Shown here: one piece after another, positions 1 to 7,501 of the stretch
How positions within the stretch are numbered: position 1 is the first letter of the stretch
Layout: each line of letters starts with the position of its first letter
Origin: JABCPE02 sp963520725
Lineage (GTDB): Bacteria > Bacteroidota > Bacteroidia > Flavobacteriales > Weeksellaceae
DNA length: 28,959 nt
Reading direction: 5' to 3'
NCBI GenBank assembly: GCA_963520725.1
Contig: CAUQSG010000013.1
Span: 1 to 28,959, forward strand
Position numbers and translations under genes: made by a program
The notes under the pieces: generated by a model
Seen by the model: the letters and a program-made list of their open reading frames with translations, nothing else
Databases searched by the model: none
What the model was told of the DNA's origin: nothing

Positions 1-86
1 CTTCCATCAGCGAATCTATAATAAGGAGAAGGAAAGCAGGATATTATTGCGAATCCCAATAACACTATTAAAATTACTCTTACCAT
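1..86 (-). CDS. small lipoprotein, N-terminal fragment (cut by window edge)
   Basis: Reading leftward from an ATG at 86-84 there is an open frame of 28 codons to the window edge. The product starts MVRVILIVLLGFAIISC: a hydrophobic signal stretch ending in a lipobox-like IIS-C, so Cys17 is the probable lipidation site, followed by a Pro/Tyr-rich start of the mature protein. It lies 40 bases downstream of the next minus-strand gene and could be co-transcribed with it. The sequence just before its ATG (catgatgtaaat on the plus strand) resembles the leader of the gene at 668-1012 (catgttgtaaat), so it may belong to the same group of small genes behind the sulfatase. The function is unknown and the rest is outside the window. 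Confidence 0.6.
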   Translation of the reverse strand, partial: MVRVILIVLLGFAIISCFPSPYYRFADG

Positions 87-126
87 GATGTAAATTTATT
101 TTTAGAATTTTAACAATTACCCTTAT

Positions 127-531
127 TTAAAAAATCTGATTATATATGCATATCTCTTTTCGGGTAGTGTCTACTATTAGTATTCCAAAATTCCAGTCAT
201 CATTCTCATCTACAACATATTTATAATATCCATTAGTAGTATTTAGAAATTGTTTTGGTATTCCATTGGGAGGCAAACCCTCTTTAATTGGAAGTTTATT
301 CAATTTAGTAAAACTATTGTCTAACTGGTCATATATCAAGATTATTGTTTTCTCCCCGTCTCCATTTGCCGCCCATTCTTCTTTTCTGTATTTTTCATCA
401 ATATTCATATTACTCATATTGACTCCAAACTCCCGTTCAATCCAAGATCTTTCTATTTTATGATCCGCGTATACCACAATTCCTAAAATGATAACTCCAA
501 AAGTAAAGATTATTCCAAGCTTTTTTATCAT
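127..531 (-). CDS. hypothetical membrane-anchored protein
   Basis: A 134-aa protein with one N-terminal hydrophobic segment (about residues 5-22), which reads as a signal anchor or uncleaved signal peptide, followed by a charged, Asn/Asp-rich domain presumably outside the cytoplasm. I do not recognise the family. The gene is noticeably AT-rich. Its ATG and upstream 115 bases match those in front of the next gene (668-1012): both proteins start MIK, and both are preceded by the same leader and a copy of the sulfatase 3' end. This suggests the gene was acquired or exchanged as a unit at that junction. Small genes of this kind are often strain-specific; an immunity or stress role would be speculation. 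Confidence 0.6.
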   Translation of the reverse strand: MIKKLGIIFTFGVIILGIVVYADHKIERSWIEREFGVNMSNMNIDEKYRKEEWAANGDGEKTIILIYDQLDNSFTKLNKLPIKEGLPPNGIPKQFLNTTNGYYKYVVDENDDWNFGILIVDTTRKEICIYNQIF

Positions 532-645
532 ATCGTAAACTTGTACATTAAAAACCTATTTAACATTCAACTGGTTCATTTTCAACCAATAAGAAGTTGC
601 TTGGTATGTTGATATCGTTTGATTGGTTATATTTTATCTACTTTT
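522..645 (-). repeat. duplicated leader plus sulfatase 3'-end remnant (copy A)
   Basis: This stretch aligns without gaps to 1003-1126 at an offset of 481 bases, apart from a single-base deletion near 634. By hand, 548-641 shows 5 mismatches and one 1-nt indel; the outer part, up to the ATG of the 134-aa gene, is more diverged but still alignable. Read on the minus strand it encodes a copy of the last ~24 residues of the sulfatase, ending YWLKMNQLNVK and a TAG stop, with Ile-to-Thr and Ser-to-Asn changes. The 1-nt deletion breaks the frame upstream, so it is a non-functional gene fragment. It fills most of the gap between the two small genes. Confidence 0.85.
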
Positions 646-667
646 TGCATTAATTAATTTGTTTTTT

Positions 668-1012
668 TCACCAAATATCTACCCGCTCACATTCAAATGA
701 TATATACCCTTCTTCTATGTCTTTAGGCAAGGGAGCATCCAATTGAATAATAAACCCACCTATTTTTATATGTTCTTTATCAATAACTTTTCCTGAGAAT
801 TTATATTCAAAACTTTCTCCTTTTTTCTCAACTGAGCATTTTCTTTCAGAAGAACACACTATATTATTTGTATTTATAGCATATAAAGGAAGTTTTACTT
901 CATGATAAAATGGCTGTGAAAAACATACTATCTGAAAATCTCCATCAGACAAGCAAACTTCTGCTTCTTGAGCCGTTTTTGATAACCAATTTACATTTTC
1001 AATTTTTATCAT
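668..1012 (-). CDS. hypothetical protein, 114 aa
   Basis: A compact soluble protein with no signal peptide or membrane segment, beginning MIKIENVNWLSKTAQEAEV and predicted by eye to be mostly beta. It contains one Cys pair region around residues 53-59 (CSSERKC). I know of no function for it. It sits 24 bases after the sulfatase stop on the same strand and is bracketed by the two copies of the sulfatase 3'-end/leader repeat (522-645 and 1003-1126). The unit formed by gene plus one repeat copy therefore looks like a duplicated or inserted cassette. It probably has no promoter of its own and is read through from the sulfatase. Confidence 0.6.
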   Translation of the reverse strand: MIKIENVNWLSKTAQEAEVCLSDGDFQIVCFSQPFYHEVKLPLYAINTNNIVCSSERKCSVEKKGESFEYKFSGKVIDKEHIKIGGFIIQLDAPLPKDIEEGYISFECERVDIW

Positions 1013-1126
1013 GTTGTAAATCTGTGTGTTAAAAACCTATTTAACATTCAACTGATTCATTTTCAACCAATAAGATATTGCTTGGTATGTTGATATCGTT
1101 TGGCTGGTTATATTTTTATCTACTTC
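1003..1126 (-). repeat. leader plus sulfatase 3' end (copy B, intact)
   Basis: This is the functional partner of the repeat at 522-645. It comprises the first three codons (MIK) and 24-base leader of the 114-aa gene, the TAG stop of the sulfatase, and its last ~29 codons. Because copy B retains an unbroken reading frame into the sulfatase it is the likely original, and copy A is the derived one. Confidence 0.85.
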
Positions 1127-3115
1127 TTTGTCTTTTAGCAGATGTTCTTCATAGAAAATATTTATTCCTGACTTTTGCTCTTTGTTTGGCGTCTCTTTCA
1201 GCTGATATTGTTTAATGTTTTTAATTGGCGAAATGATGGTCAGTTTATCATCTTTCACATATCCTAAATCCTGATAAGTCGCGATGTAAGCCCTCGGAAC
1301 ATAGTTTTCTGAAAACACATCCTGCCCTATGAATTTACTTTGATAAGTGAAATTCAGTAATCCGAAAAGCGTAGGCATCACATCTATCTGTGACATTAGT
1401 GTATTGAACTTCTGTGGCTTGACGAACTCTGGCGAGAAAATCATCCCTGGAATTCTATACTTATCCATAGGAAGCTCTGTTTTACCAGCACTCGATGCAC
1501 AGTGGTCTGAAACGATCACAAAAACAGTATTCTTATACCAAGGCTGTTTTTCTGCCATTTGGAAGAATTTTTTGATGGAATAGTCTGTGTATTTCACTCC
1601 TCCATCTCGGGATTTGGCTGTCCCTGGGATATCTATCCTGCCTTCTGGATAAGTAAATGGTCTGTGATTACTCACTGTCATCCAATGATGAAAAAATGGT
1701 TTGCCCTTCTTAGCATCTTCGTTCATCGTTTCTATGGCTTTTCTTGCCATATCTTCATCACTCACTCCCCAAATATTCGCAAAAACTATTTCTTCTGGCT
1801 TAAAGTTATCTCTATCAACGATTTCATAGCCATTCCCACCAAAAAAGTCTTTCATATTATCAAAATAGCTGTATCCTCCATAAAGATACTTTACATTATA
1901 ACCTTTTGATTTAAAGACACTTCCCGTAGTGAATTTGTTTTTGTTATCTTTTCTTTTTACGATACTTTCCCCAGCCGTCGGCGGAATACAAAGCGTAAGC
2001 GCCTCCAAACCACGAACCGTTCTATTCCCCGTGGCATACAAATTAGTAAAAACAAGGCTGTGCTGTGACAAACTATCCAAAAACGGCGTGACATTATCCT
2101 TGTTCCCATACATCGCCATGAATTCGGCAGAAAGACTTTCAACGGAAATAAGCACCACATTTTTCGTGATTTCTGCGCTGTCGGATTTTATCATCCTTGG
2201 CAGCCTGTCCGTATGCAGTCGGCCAAGCTCTTCATTTAAAGCCTTTTGTGTATCCATCGTAGGATAAAAGACATCAAAATCCAAAACTTTATTATTGAAC
2301 GCATCATAGAATTTGACCAGTCCATTTGCAGAAATTTCGTTTTGGAATATATTTGAAGAATTTAGTTTTATTTTAGATAAAGCAAATACACTCGCAGCCA
2401 GCAAAATTCCATAAGCCACAAGCGAAATCCCTTTGATAAAGATATTTGGCAAATCCAAAAGCTCTTTTCTTGTCTTGAGATAAACCCAAATCGTAAGCGC
2501 CAGCGAAACGATGAAAACCCCTGAAAACAAAGGAAGCACAGGATAACTCTCTAGAATATTCCCAATAACTTCATTGGTATAAATAAGATAATCTACCGCG
2601 ATAAAATTATATCTCACCCCAAATTCATTGTAGAAGAAATACTCGCTCACCGCATTGAAAACTATAACCGAAACATAAAGGAAAATCGTGATGAAATACA
2701 ATATATTTCTAAACTGAACCCTTCTTTTCGGAAAGAAAAACATCATCCCAAAGAGAAATGTTTTTAATCCTAAAAATGATAAAACTATCTCTGGAACTAC
2801 GCCTCCGTACTGTCTTGCTATATTGCTGGGAACCAAGTATATATACAAGAACAATCCTACGAATATGGATAAAATAATCTGCCCCCATGGTCTTTCATAC
2901 TTTTGATTTGACAAAAAAAGCAAATAGATGTACAATATCGCACTTGCTATAATGAAGACAAAAATATCCGAAAGCAATCCCAAAGAAAACATTTTAACAA
3001 CATCCAAAACACCAAATTCCGTAGTGGTTATTGGATGAAAGATAAAAACGCATCTTAATAGAAAAGAGATGATGATGTATATTATTCCTAAATAAACGAA
3101 TGGTTTCAGTTTCAT
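1037..3115 (-). CDS. LTA synthase-like sulfatase family membrane protein
   Basis: A 692-aa member of the alkaline-phosphatase/sulfatase superfamily, lipoteichoic-acid-synthase type. About five N-terminal membrane segments (roughly residues 5-25, 44-68, 77-95, 138-158 and 195-213, with another near 228-246) precede an extracytoplasmic catalytic domain from about residue 315. Visible active-site elements are E326 in SVESLS, a probable Thr nucleophile T366 in GNRTVRG, H484 in SNHRPF, and D537-H538 in SDHCA, matching the metal-binding and Thr layout of LtaS. In Gram-negative Bacteroidota such enzymes are thought to transfer or hydrolyse phospho-head-groups in the envelope; the true substrate is unknown. 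The gene follows ribH by 10 bases and probably shares its transcript. Its 3' end is duplicated downstream. Confidence 0.88.
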   Translation of the reverse strand: MKLKPFVYLGIIYIIISFLLRCVFIFHPITTTEFGVLDVVKMFSLGLLSDIFVFIIASAILYIYLLFLSNQKYERPWGQIILSIFVGLFLYIYLVPSNIARQYGGVVPEIVLSFLGLKTFLFGMMFFFPKRRVQFRNILYFITIFLYVSVIVFNAVSEYFFYNEFGVRYNFIAVDYLIYTNEVIGNILESYPVLPLFSGVFIVSLALTIWVYLKTRKELLDLPNIFIKGISLVAYGILLAASVFALSKIKLNSSNIFQNEISANGLVKFYDAFNNKVLDFDVFYPTMDTQKALNEELGRLHTDRLPRMIKSDSAEITKNVVLISVESLSAEFMAMYGNKDNVTPFLDSLSQHSLVFTNLYATGNRTVRGLEALTLCIPPTAGESIVKRKDNKNKFTTGSVFKSKGYNVKYLYGGYSYFDNMKDFFGGNGYEIVDRDNFKPEEIVFANIWGVSDEDMARKAIETMNEDAKKGKPFFHHWMTVSNHRPFTYPEGRIDIPGTAKSRDGGVKYTDYSIKKFFQMAEKQPWYKNTVFVIVSDHCASSAGKTELPMDKYRIPGMIFSPEFVKPQKFNTLMSQIDVMPTLFGLLNFTYQSKFIGQDVFSENYVPRAYIATYQDLGYVKDDKLTIISPIKNIKQYQLKETPNKEQKSGINIFYEEHLLKDKEVDKNITSQTISTYQAISYWLKMNQLNVK

Positions 3116-3125
3116 GAAATGTTTT

Positions 3126-3617
3126 TTATGAGTTGCTTAATTTTCTTTTAAAATCTATCATTTTCAGAGCTGTCACTCCTGCTTCGACACCTTTGTTCCC
3201 AAGATTTCCGCCGCTTCTCGCGATGGACTGCTCCTTATTATCATCTGTCAAAACACAGAAAATAGCCGGAACATCTGTTTGTGTGTTACAGTCCTTAATT
3301 CCCTGCGTCACCCCTGAACAAACATAATCAAAATGCGATGTCTCTCCACGAATAACACAGCCGATAGCTATCACCGCATCAAACCGACCGCTCTTGCAGA
3401 GCTGCATCGCTGCAAAACTCAACTCAAACGCACCAGAAACATAGTAAATTCTAATATTTTCTGGTTTCACGCCTTCTTTTTTCAGAACTTCTTCTGCCCC
3501 ATCTCGGAGATTAAAAGTCACAAAATCATTCCACTCAGAAACCACAATGCCGATGGTAAAATCATCGGCATCTATTATTTGGAGCGGCTTATAATCCGAA
3601 AGGTTTACTGTCGCCAT
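3126..3617 (-). CDS. ribH: 6,7-dimethyl-8-ribityllumazine synthase
   Basis: Condenses 5-amino-6-ribitylamino-uracil with 3,4-dihydroxy-2-butanone 4-phosphate to give lumazine, the penultimate step of riboflavin synthesis; the family forms cytoplasmic 60-mer or pentamer shells. The 163-aa length is normal. Family motifs are present: SEWN (27-30) at the substrate pocket, GAFE (62-65), the phosphate-binding GETSHFDYV with catalytic His95, and the C-terminal SGGNLGNKGVEAG region. It is the third gene of the minus-strand run TPR protein - ribH - sulfatase, with only 16 bases to the TPR gene upstream. The other riboflavin genes are not in this window, which is usual for this group. Confidence 0.96.
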   Translation of the reverse strand: MATVNLSDYKPLQIIDADDFTIGIVVSEWNDFVTFNLRDGAEEVLKKEGVKPENIRIYYVSGAFELSFAAMQLCKSGRFDAVIAIGCVIRGETSHFDYVCSGVTQGIKDCNTQTDVPAIFCVLTDDNKEQSIARSGGNLGNKGVEAGVTALKMIDFKRKLSNS

Positions 3618-3633
3618 TTTATTCTTTTTTTAT

Positions 3634-4323
3634 TTAAAAATATTTTACCATTTCTATATACGCATCAGATGCGCCTCCATCATAGTCCTGATATTTCTCT
3701 TCTATCGTTGTGAAATATTTTTTAGCAACATCATTTTTCTTTAATGAAAGGGCCAGCATTCCAGCTTTTCTCGTGAAGTAATATGATGTATATTCATCAT
3801 CCGAAGCAGAAATAGCTTTTTCAAACTGAGAAAGTGCATCATCATTTTTATTCAGATTCACCATACAATCTCCCATTGCTCCGTGCTTCAGCGCCATCAA
3901 TGTTTTATTTTTAGAAGAAAACTGGTCTAATAAGTCATAAGCTTTTTGGTAATTTCCTTTACTAAACTCTATCAATCCTGCATTATAAGCTGAAAGTTTT
4001 CCTGCATTAGTTTCAGAAAAATTTTCTGCAGTTCCCTTAAATCCTGGATTTGCAGTTTTTCCTCCCAAAGCCAAATCTTCTTTTCCTTCTACAAGATTTT
4101 TCTGAGCGGCAAGGTAAGCCTTCGTAGCTTCCTCATTCTTTGGCTCTACCACAAAGTGCTGATACCCAAAGTATCCCAAAACACCCAAGACAACAACCCC
4201 AAAAGCTAATCCTATTTTTTTAGCATTTCTCTCAATGAATTTTTCTGAACGAACCACATTTTGGTCTAATTCCTGAAAAATTTCAACCGTTTCTTTTCCT
4301 TCTATTTCCTTTTTATTTGACAT
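3634..4323 (-). CDS. YfgM-like tetratricopeptide membrane protein
   Basis: A 229-aa protein with a cytoplasmic N-terminus (1-36), one membrane segment (about 37-54) and a periplasmic TPR domain. TPR-like helical pairs can be seen around 108-140, 145-180 and 185-222, with the typical small/large alternation (for example NKNDDALSQFEKAI). The layout matches the YfgM/ancillary-SecYEG type of tetratricopeptide protein, so a role in periplasmic protein handling is a reasonable inference but is not shown by the sequence. It lies between apt and ribH, has its own good TAnnTTTG promoter in the gap behind apt, and probably drives ribH and the sulfatase as an operon. Confidence 0.8.
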   Translation of the reverse strand: MSNKKEIEGKETVEIFQELDQNVVRSEKFIERNAKKIGLAFGVVVLGVLGYFGYQHFVVEPKNEEATKAYLAAQKNLVEGKEDLALGGKTANPGFKGTAENFSETNAGKLSAYNAGLIEFSKGNYQKAYDLLDQFSSKNKTLMALKHGAMGDCMVNLNKNDDALSQFEKAISASDDEYTSYYFTRKAGMLALSLKKNDVAKKYFTTIEEKYQDYDGGASDAYIEMVKYF

Positions 4324-4345
4324 AGTTTCTACTAAGTTTAATTCG

Positions 4346-4375
4346 CAAATTTAAGATTTTCAGACTAATTTGCAA
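4346..4375 (-). promoter_or_regulatory. Bacteroidota-type promoter for the TPR-ribH-sulfatase run
   Basis: On the minus strand TTG (4375-4373) is followed after 19 bases by TAAATTTG (4353-4346), a full TTG-N17..23-TAnnTTTG match. The gene start is at 4323, leaving a leader of roughly 15 bases. Confidence 0.7.
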
Positions 4376-4382
4376 ATTTTAA

Positions 4383-4922
4383 TCAATATTCTAAGATTTT
4401 AAATACCTCTGCGCCCCCTATCTGTTCCAGTTTTTCTCTTCCTTTCAAGTCTTTCAGCTCAATTAAAAAACTAAACTGCGCTACCTTTCCTCCCTGTCTC
4501 TGCACCAGCCTTGCCGCTGCCGCTGCCGTTCCACCTGTCGCTAGAAGGTCGTCATGGATTAGAACTCTTTGCCCCTCTTGGATTTGGTCAGTTTTCATTT
4601 CTATTTCGGCTGTCCCATATTCCAAATCATATTTTTCTGCAATGAATGGCGGAGGCAGTTTTCCTTTTTTTCTTATTAAAACAAATGGAACACCAAGTTT
4701 CACAGCTATAGCAATACCGAAAATATAGCCACGGCTCTCTATCCCGCAGACTACATCCACTTTGCCTTTGCTGAATTTTACCATTTCATCGACAGCTTCC
4801 TCATATAATTTAGGATTAAGGAAAATGGGTGTGATATCTTTAAACTGTATTCCTTCCTTTGGGAAGTTAGGAATATTTGTTATTGTATTTTCTAATTTTG
4901 TGATTAGTTCTTGGTTTGCCAT
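4383..4922 (-). CDS. apt: adenine phosphoribosyltransferase
   Basis: Purine salvage enzyme: adenine + PRPP gives AMP + PPi, in the cytoplasm. The 179-aa length is standard. The family signatures are in order: FPKEGIQFKDITP (20-32), CGIESRGYIFG (59-69), the flexible RKKGKLPP loop (84-91), and the PRPP loop VLIHDDLLATGGTA (120-133) with two consecutive Asp residues. An alanine run (132-137) follows the PRPP loop and comes from a short GCC/GCT-type repeat in the DNA. The gene starts only 4 bases after the stop of the lipoprotein gene, so the two are almost certainly co-transcribed. Confidence 0.97.
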   Translation of the reverse strand: MANQELITKLENTITNIPNFPKEGIQFKDITPIFLNPKLYEEAVDEMVKFSKGKVDVVCGIESRGYIFGIAIAVKLGVPFVLIRKKGKLPPPFIAEKYDLEYGTAEIEMKTDQIQEGQRVLIHDDLLATGGTAAAAARLVQRQGGKVAQFSFLIELKDLKGREKLEQIGGAEVFKILEY

Positions 4923-4926
4923 GGTT

Positions 4927-6123
4927 TTATTTTTTTTCTGATGAATTTACTTTATAGCTTGATATTTTCCAGCTTTCATCTACTTGTTTCAGACCATAGG
5001 AAACATTGAGCATTATGCTTTTTCCTTCTTTGTCTACGATTTGATAAACGGCATTTACACTCGCTGCCTTATCGGAAGATGATTTCACGGAAATATTTTT
5101 AACCTCAACGGACTTCACCGCCCCAAAACCAGTATTAGGATTAGAGAACTTATCATAAGAACCCCAGTTCGGGTTGTCCACCAATTCGTAAGCTGATCTA
5201 AGACTCTGATTTCCAATTCTATTCAAGAATTTATCCACTACCACTTCAGGTTTTACTTTTGGAGCTGATGATGTAGTTGAAGATGAATTTTGGTCTTTGT
5301 TTTCAGTGTTTTCTCCTGTTTCTGAATCTGTAGAGTTTTTGGATTCTTCTTTTTCCTTTTTCTCTTCAGCAGTCTCTTCTTTCTCTGGTTTCAAACTCTC
5401 TTTATTTACTAAAACTCCTGCTTTCAGAAGCTGGTGGGTTTTCTTAGTAGTTTTTACGCTGACTTTTATATCTATTTTAGAATCAACGATTTTGTCTGCT
5501 GGTAAAACATCTACTTTTAGGTAAAATCCTTTAAATTCATTACTGCTCATCAGGTTTTTAGCCGTAAGTAATTTCTCGCCATTGCTATAGACTTCCATTA
5601 TCGTTTCTAGTCCTGCATTAGAAAACTCGATAGGATTTCCTGATTCATCCACTAGTCTAGGTGCCACTCTCAATGCCCTTGCACCTGAAGCCACATTCCC
5701 ATCTATTGGTGTTATCTGGATATTTAGACCTGATGCTTTAATGTCATTAGGATCTACTTCTGTTGCAGTGATATTTTGGAAAATGTTCATATTTCCCAAA
5801 TCTGGCGGAGAAGTACTAGACCATTCCACATTATTTTTTTGTGCCACTCCATCTGCCATAGCGAAGATTTCGGGAACTTTTTTACCATTTATTAGTTTTG
5901 CTAAAGCATCTAATTTTTGAATATCAGTTTTTCCTTCTACACCGAAAGTTTTCAAGATGTACAGGGCTTCATTAAATTTAGTTTGTTCCAATGTGCTTAG
6001 CGATGTTGACATTTCATTGATACTAGCCTGAAAAGTCTTCATAGACGAACCATCTACTGTGTCTTTTTTACAACTTGTGAAAACCAATAATATCACAAGA
6101 AAGTAAGAATATAAACCTCTCAT
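4927..6123 (-). CDS. two-domain lipoprotein with NTF2-like C-terminus
   Basis: A 398-aa lipoprotein with lipobox VFTS-C18. Residues 28-90 form a helical Ser/Leu-rich domain resembling DUF6694-type lipoproteins (tentative). Residues 130-235 look like a beta-rich domain. Residues 244-292 are a disordered Glu/Lys then Ser/Thr/Asn-rich linker. Residues 293-398 look like an NTF2-like/DUF4878 domain (VVDKFLNRI near the start, ESWKISSYKV near the end). It is presumably anchored to the outer or inner membrane. No function is assigned. It heads the minus-strand run with apt and diverges from the SPOR gene. A -7 element is visible 20 bases upstream. Confidence 0.78.
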   Translation of the reverse strand: MRGLYSYFLVILLVFTSCKKDTVDGSSMKTFQASINEMSTSLSTLEQTKFNEALYILKTFGVEGKTDIQKLDALAKLINGKKVPEIFAMADGVAQKNNVEWSSTSPPDLGNMNIFQNITATEVDPNDIKASGLNIQITPIDGNVASGARALRVAPRLVDESGNPIEFSNAGLETIMEVYSNGEKLLTAKNLMSSNEFKGFYLKVDVLPADKIVDSKIDIKVSVKTTKKTHQLLKAGVLVNKESLKPEKEETAEEKKEKEESKNSTDSETGENTENKDQNSSSTTSSAPKVKPEVVVDKFLNRIGNQSLRSAYELVDNPNWGSYDKFSNPNTGFGAVKSVEVKNISVKSSSDKAASVNAVYQIVDKEGKSIMLNVSYGLKQVDESWKISSYKVNSSEKK

Positions 6124-6142
6124 ATCATAAAAATTATGTATG

Positions 6143-6150
6143 CAAAAATA
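6143..6150 (-). promoter_or_regulatory. -7 element for lipoprotein-apt transcript
   Basis: TATTTTTG on the minus strand, 20 bases upstream of the lipoprotein ATG, matches TAnnTTTG. I see no TTG at the usual distance upstream, so support is partial. Confidence 0.4.
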
Positions 6151-6168
6151 ATAAATTATTGAAATATA

Positions 6169-6199
6169 TTGAATAATAAAAACTATATTTATACTTTTG
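6169..6199 (+). promoter_or_regulatory. Bacteroidota-type promoter for the SPOR gene
   Basis: TTG (6169-6171), 20-base spacer, TACTTTTG (6192-6199): a full match to TTG-N17..23-TAnnTTTG. The gene start is at 6216, leaving a leader of roughly 10 bases. It is back-to-back with the promoter of the divergent lipoprotein gene. Confidence 0.7.
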
Positions 6200-6215
6200 C
6201 TGAAAATTATAGATA

Positions 6216-6713
6216 ATGAAAAATATATTAAAAGTAGTTTTGCTAATATTATTACCTGCTGGTTTTGCTAAAGTAAATGCACAGATTGTAACCAAAAGAG
6301 ACAGCATAAACGGAAATGAATTTACTATTACAATGGACAAAAGGATAGATGATGTGATAGCATCTATGGAAAACGAATGTAAAAAAAAGTCTGTCCGAAC
6401 AAATGATGACACCAGCTCCAAACCACTTTCTCAAGCAGAAATATGTAAGAAAAACCCTAGAATTTTAGGGTATAAAATTCAAGTAGGCGTGGTAAAAAGC
6501 TCCGAAGAAGCTAACAATCTAAGAACAGAATTTAGACAAGCTTTCCCTGCTATAAAAGTAGAAGTAGATGCTTCTCTAAGACCTAATTACAAGGTATTGG
6601 CGGGAAGTTACTTATCAAAAGAGTCAGCCGCAGCGGACTTGAAAAAGGTAAAAGCTAAATTCAAAGGTGCCATCTCTACACAATACCGAGTTTTCTGTGT
6701 GGAAGCCAAATAA
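6216..6713 (+). CDS. exported SPOR-domain protein
   Basis: A 165-aa protein with a cleavable signal peptide (hydrophobic 5-17, cleavage probably after VNA22) and a C-terminal SPOR domain (about 86-160: YKIQVGVVKSSEEA ... NYKVLAGSYLSKESA ... YRVF). SPOR domains bind denuded septal peptidoglycan glycans, so the protein is expected in the periplasm, perhaps at division sites. The middle (50-80) carries a Cys-containing spacer with no recognisable domain. It is monocistronic: its own promoter lies upstream, and a strong terminator lies before the convergent response-regulator gene. Confidence 0.88.
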   Translation: MKNILKVVLLILLPAGFAKVNAQIVTKRDSINGNEFTITMDKRIDDVIASMENECKKKSVRTNDDTSSKPLSQAEICKKNPRILGYKIQVGVVKSSEEANNLRTEFRQAFPAIKVEVDASLRPNYKVLAGSYLSKESAAADLKKVKAKFKGAISTQYRVFCVEAK

Positions 6714-6740
6714 CATTTTTAATATATAATTCTATACAAA

Positions 6741-6766
6741 ACTCCCCTGCAAATCTGCAAGGGAGT
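6741..6766. terminator. bidirectional terminator between SPOR gene and response regulator
   Basis: The arms ACTCCCCTGCA and TGCAAGGGAGT pair over 11 positions with one mismatch or wobble around a 4-base loop. A-runs lie on the left and TTTTT on the right, so the element works in both directions for the two convergent genes. Confidence 0.85.
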
Positions 6767-6789
6767 TTTTATTTATATAAAATCGGGTG

Positions 6790-7476
6790 TTAATTTTTCA
6801 CCAAAAGTCTGAAACCTTCTCCATGAACATTGATGATTTCCAGACCCTCATCATCTTTAAGGAGTTTTCTCAGCTTCGCTATATACACATCCATGCTTCG
6901 CGCCGTGAAATAATTCTCTTTTTTCCAAATTTTTCTAAGCGCAAGGTCTCTCGGCATGAAATCATTTCTATGCATACAAAGCATTTTGAGGAGTTCATTT
7001 TCCTTTGGAGACAACTTATACTCAGCATCATGGACTTTCAGCTGTCTCAAAACTGAATCAAACTCTATATTACTAATTTTAAAATGTTCCTGCTCGTCTT
7101 CTTCCACCACAGCACTTCTTTGTAAAATAGCTTTTATTTTATACAAAAGAAGCTCTGTATCAAATGGTTTGGTGATGTAGTCATCCGCACCTATTTGGTA
7201 GCCTTTTAAAATGTCTTCTCGTAAGTTCTTGGCTGTCAGAAATATGATAGGCATATTTTTATTGATTCGCTTAACATCTTCTGCGAGTGAAAATCCGTCC
7301 TTTTTAGGCATCATGACATCAAAAATACCAATATCAAATTCATTTTCCATGAATTCTTTTAGTCCCTGTTCTCCATCAGTTGCAAGCGTTACCTCATAAT
7401 TGTTCATCATAAGATAATCTTTTAGTACCGCCCCAAAACTTTGATCATCTTCAACCAACAAAATTCTATTATTCAT
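6790..7476 (-). CDS. OmpR-family response regulator (RprY-like)
   Basis: A 228-aa regulator. Receiver domain 1-120: acidic pocket E9-D10-D11, phospho-acceptor D53 in IFDVMMP, T81 in FLTA and K103 in TKPF. Winged-helix DNA-binding domain about 130-228, ending VHGEGFRLLV. Overall it most resembles RprY of Bacteroidota. The partner kinase gene lies directly upstream on the same strand, 25 bases away, in the common kinase-then-regulator order. Target genes cannot be deduced from the window. The gene ends at the shared bidirectional terminator. Confidence 0.93.
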   Translation of the reverse strand: MNNRILLVEDDQSFGAVLKDYLMMNNYEVTLATDGEQGLKEFMENEFDIGIFDVMMPKKDGFSLAEDVKRINKNMPIIFLTAKNLREDILKGYQIGADDYITKPFDTELLLYKIKAILQRSAVVEEDEQEHFKISNIEFDSVLRQLKVHDAEYKLSPKENELLKMLCMHRNDFMPRDLALRKIWKKENYFTARSMDVYIAKLRKLLKDDEGLEIINVHGEGFRLLVKN

Positions 7477-7501
7477 ATTTCTTATTTTTAGTGTTAATTA
7501 T

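Noticed and set aside
522..1126. Direct repeats read as attL/attR of an integrative element
   Set aside because: The repeats are diverged, cover a host-gene tail plus leader and enclose only one 114-aa gene; no integrase is nearby. Duplication or recombination explains them better.
1347..2267. Several long frames on the plus strand opposite the sulfatase
   Set aside because: They are antisense shadows: low-complexity hydrophobic translations with no family features, while the minus-strand sulfatase has a full catalytic set.
4367..4378. Palindrome AATTTGCAAATT upstream of the TPR gene as an operator
   Set aside because: It overlaps the -33 TTG region, but short AT palindromes are common at this base composition; no second site or regulator links to it.
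4512..4528. GCCGCT triplet repeat in apt as a phase-variation tract
   Set aside because: Only about three units, coding for alanines right after the PRPP loop; length changes would keep the frame, and there is no sign of slippage.
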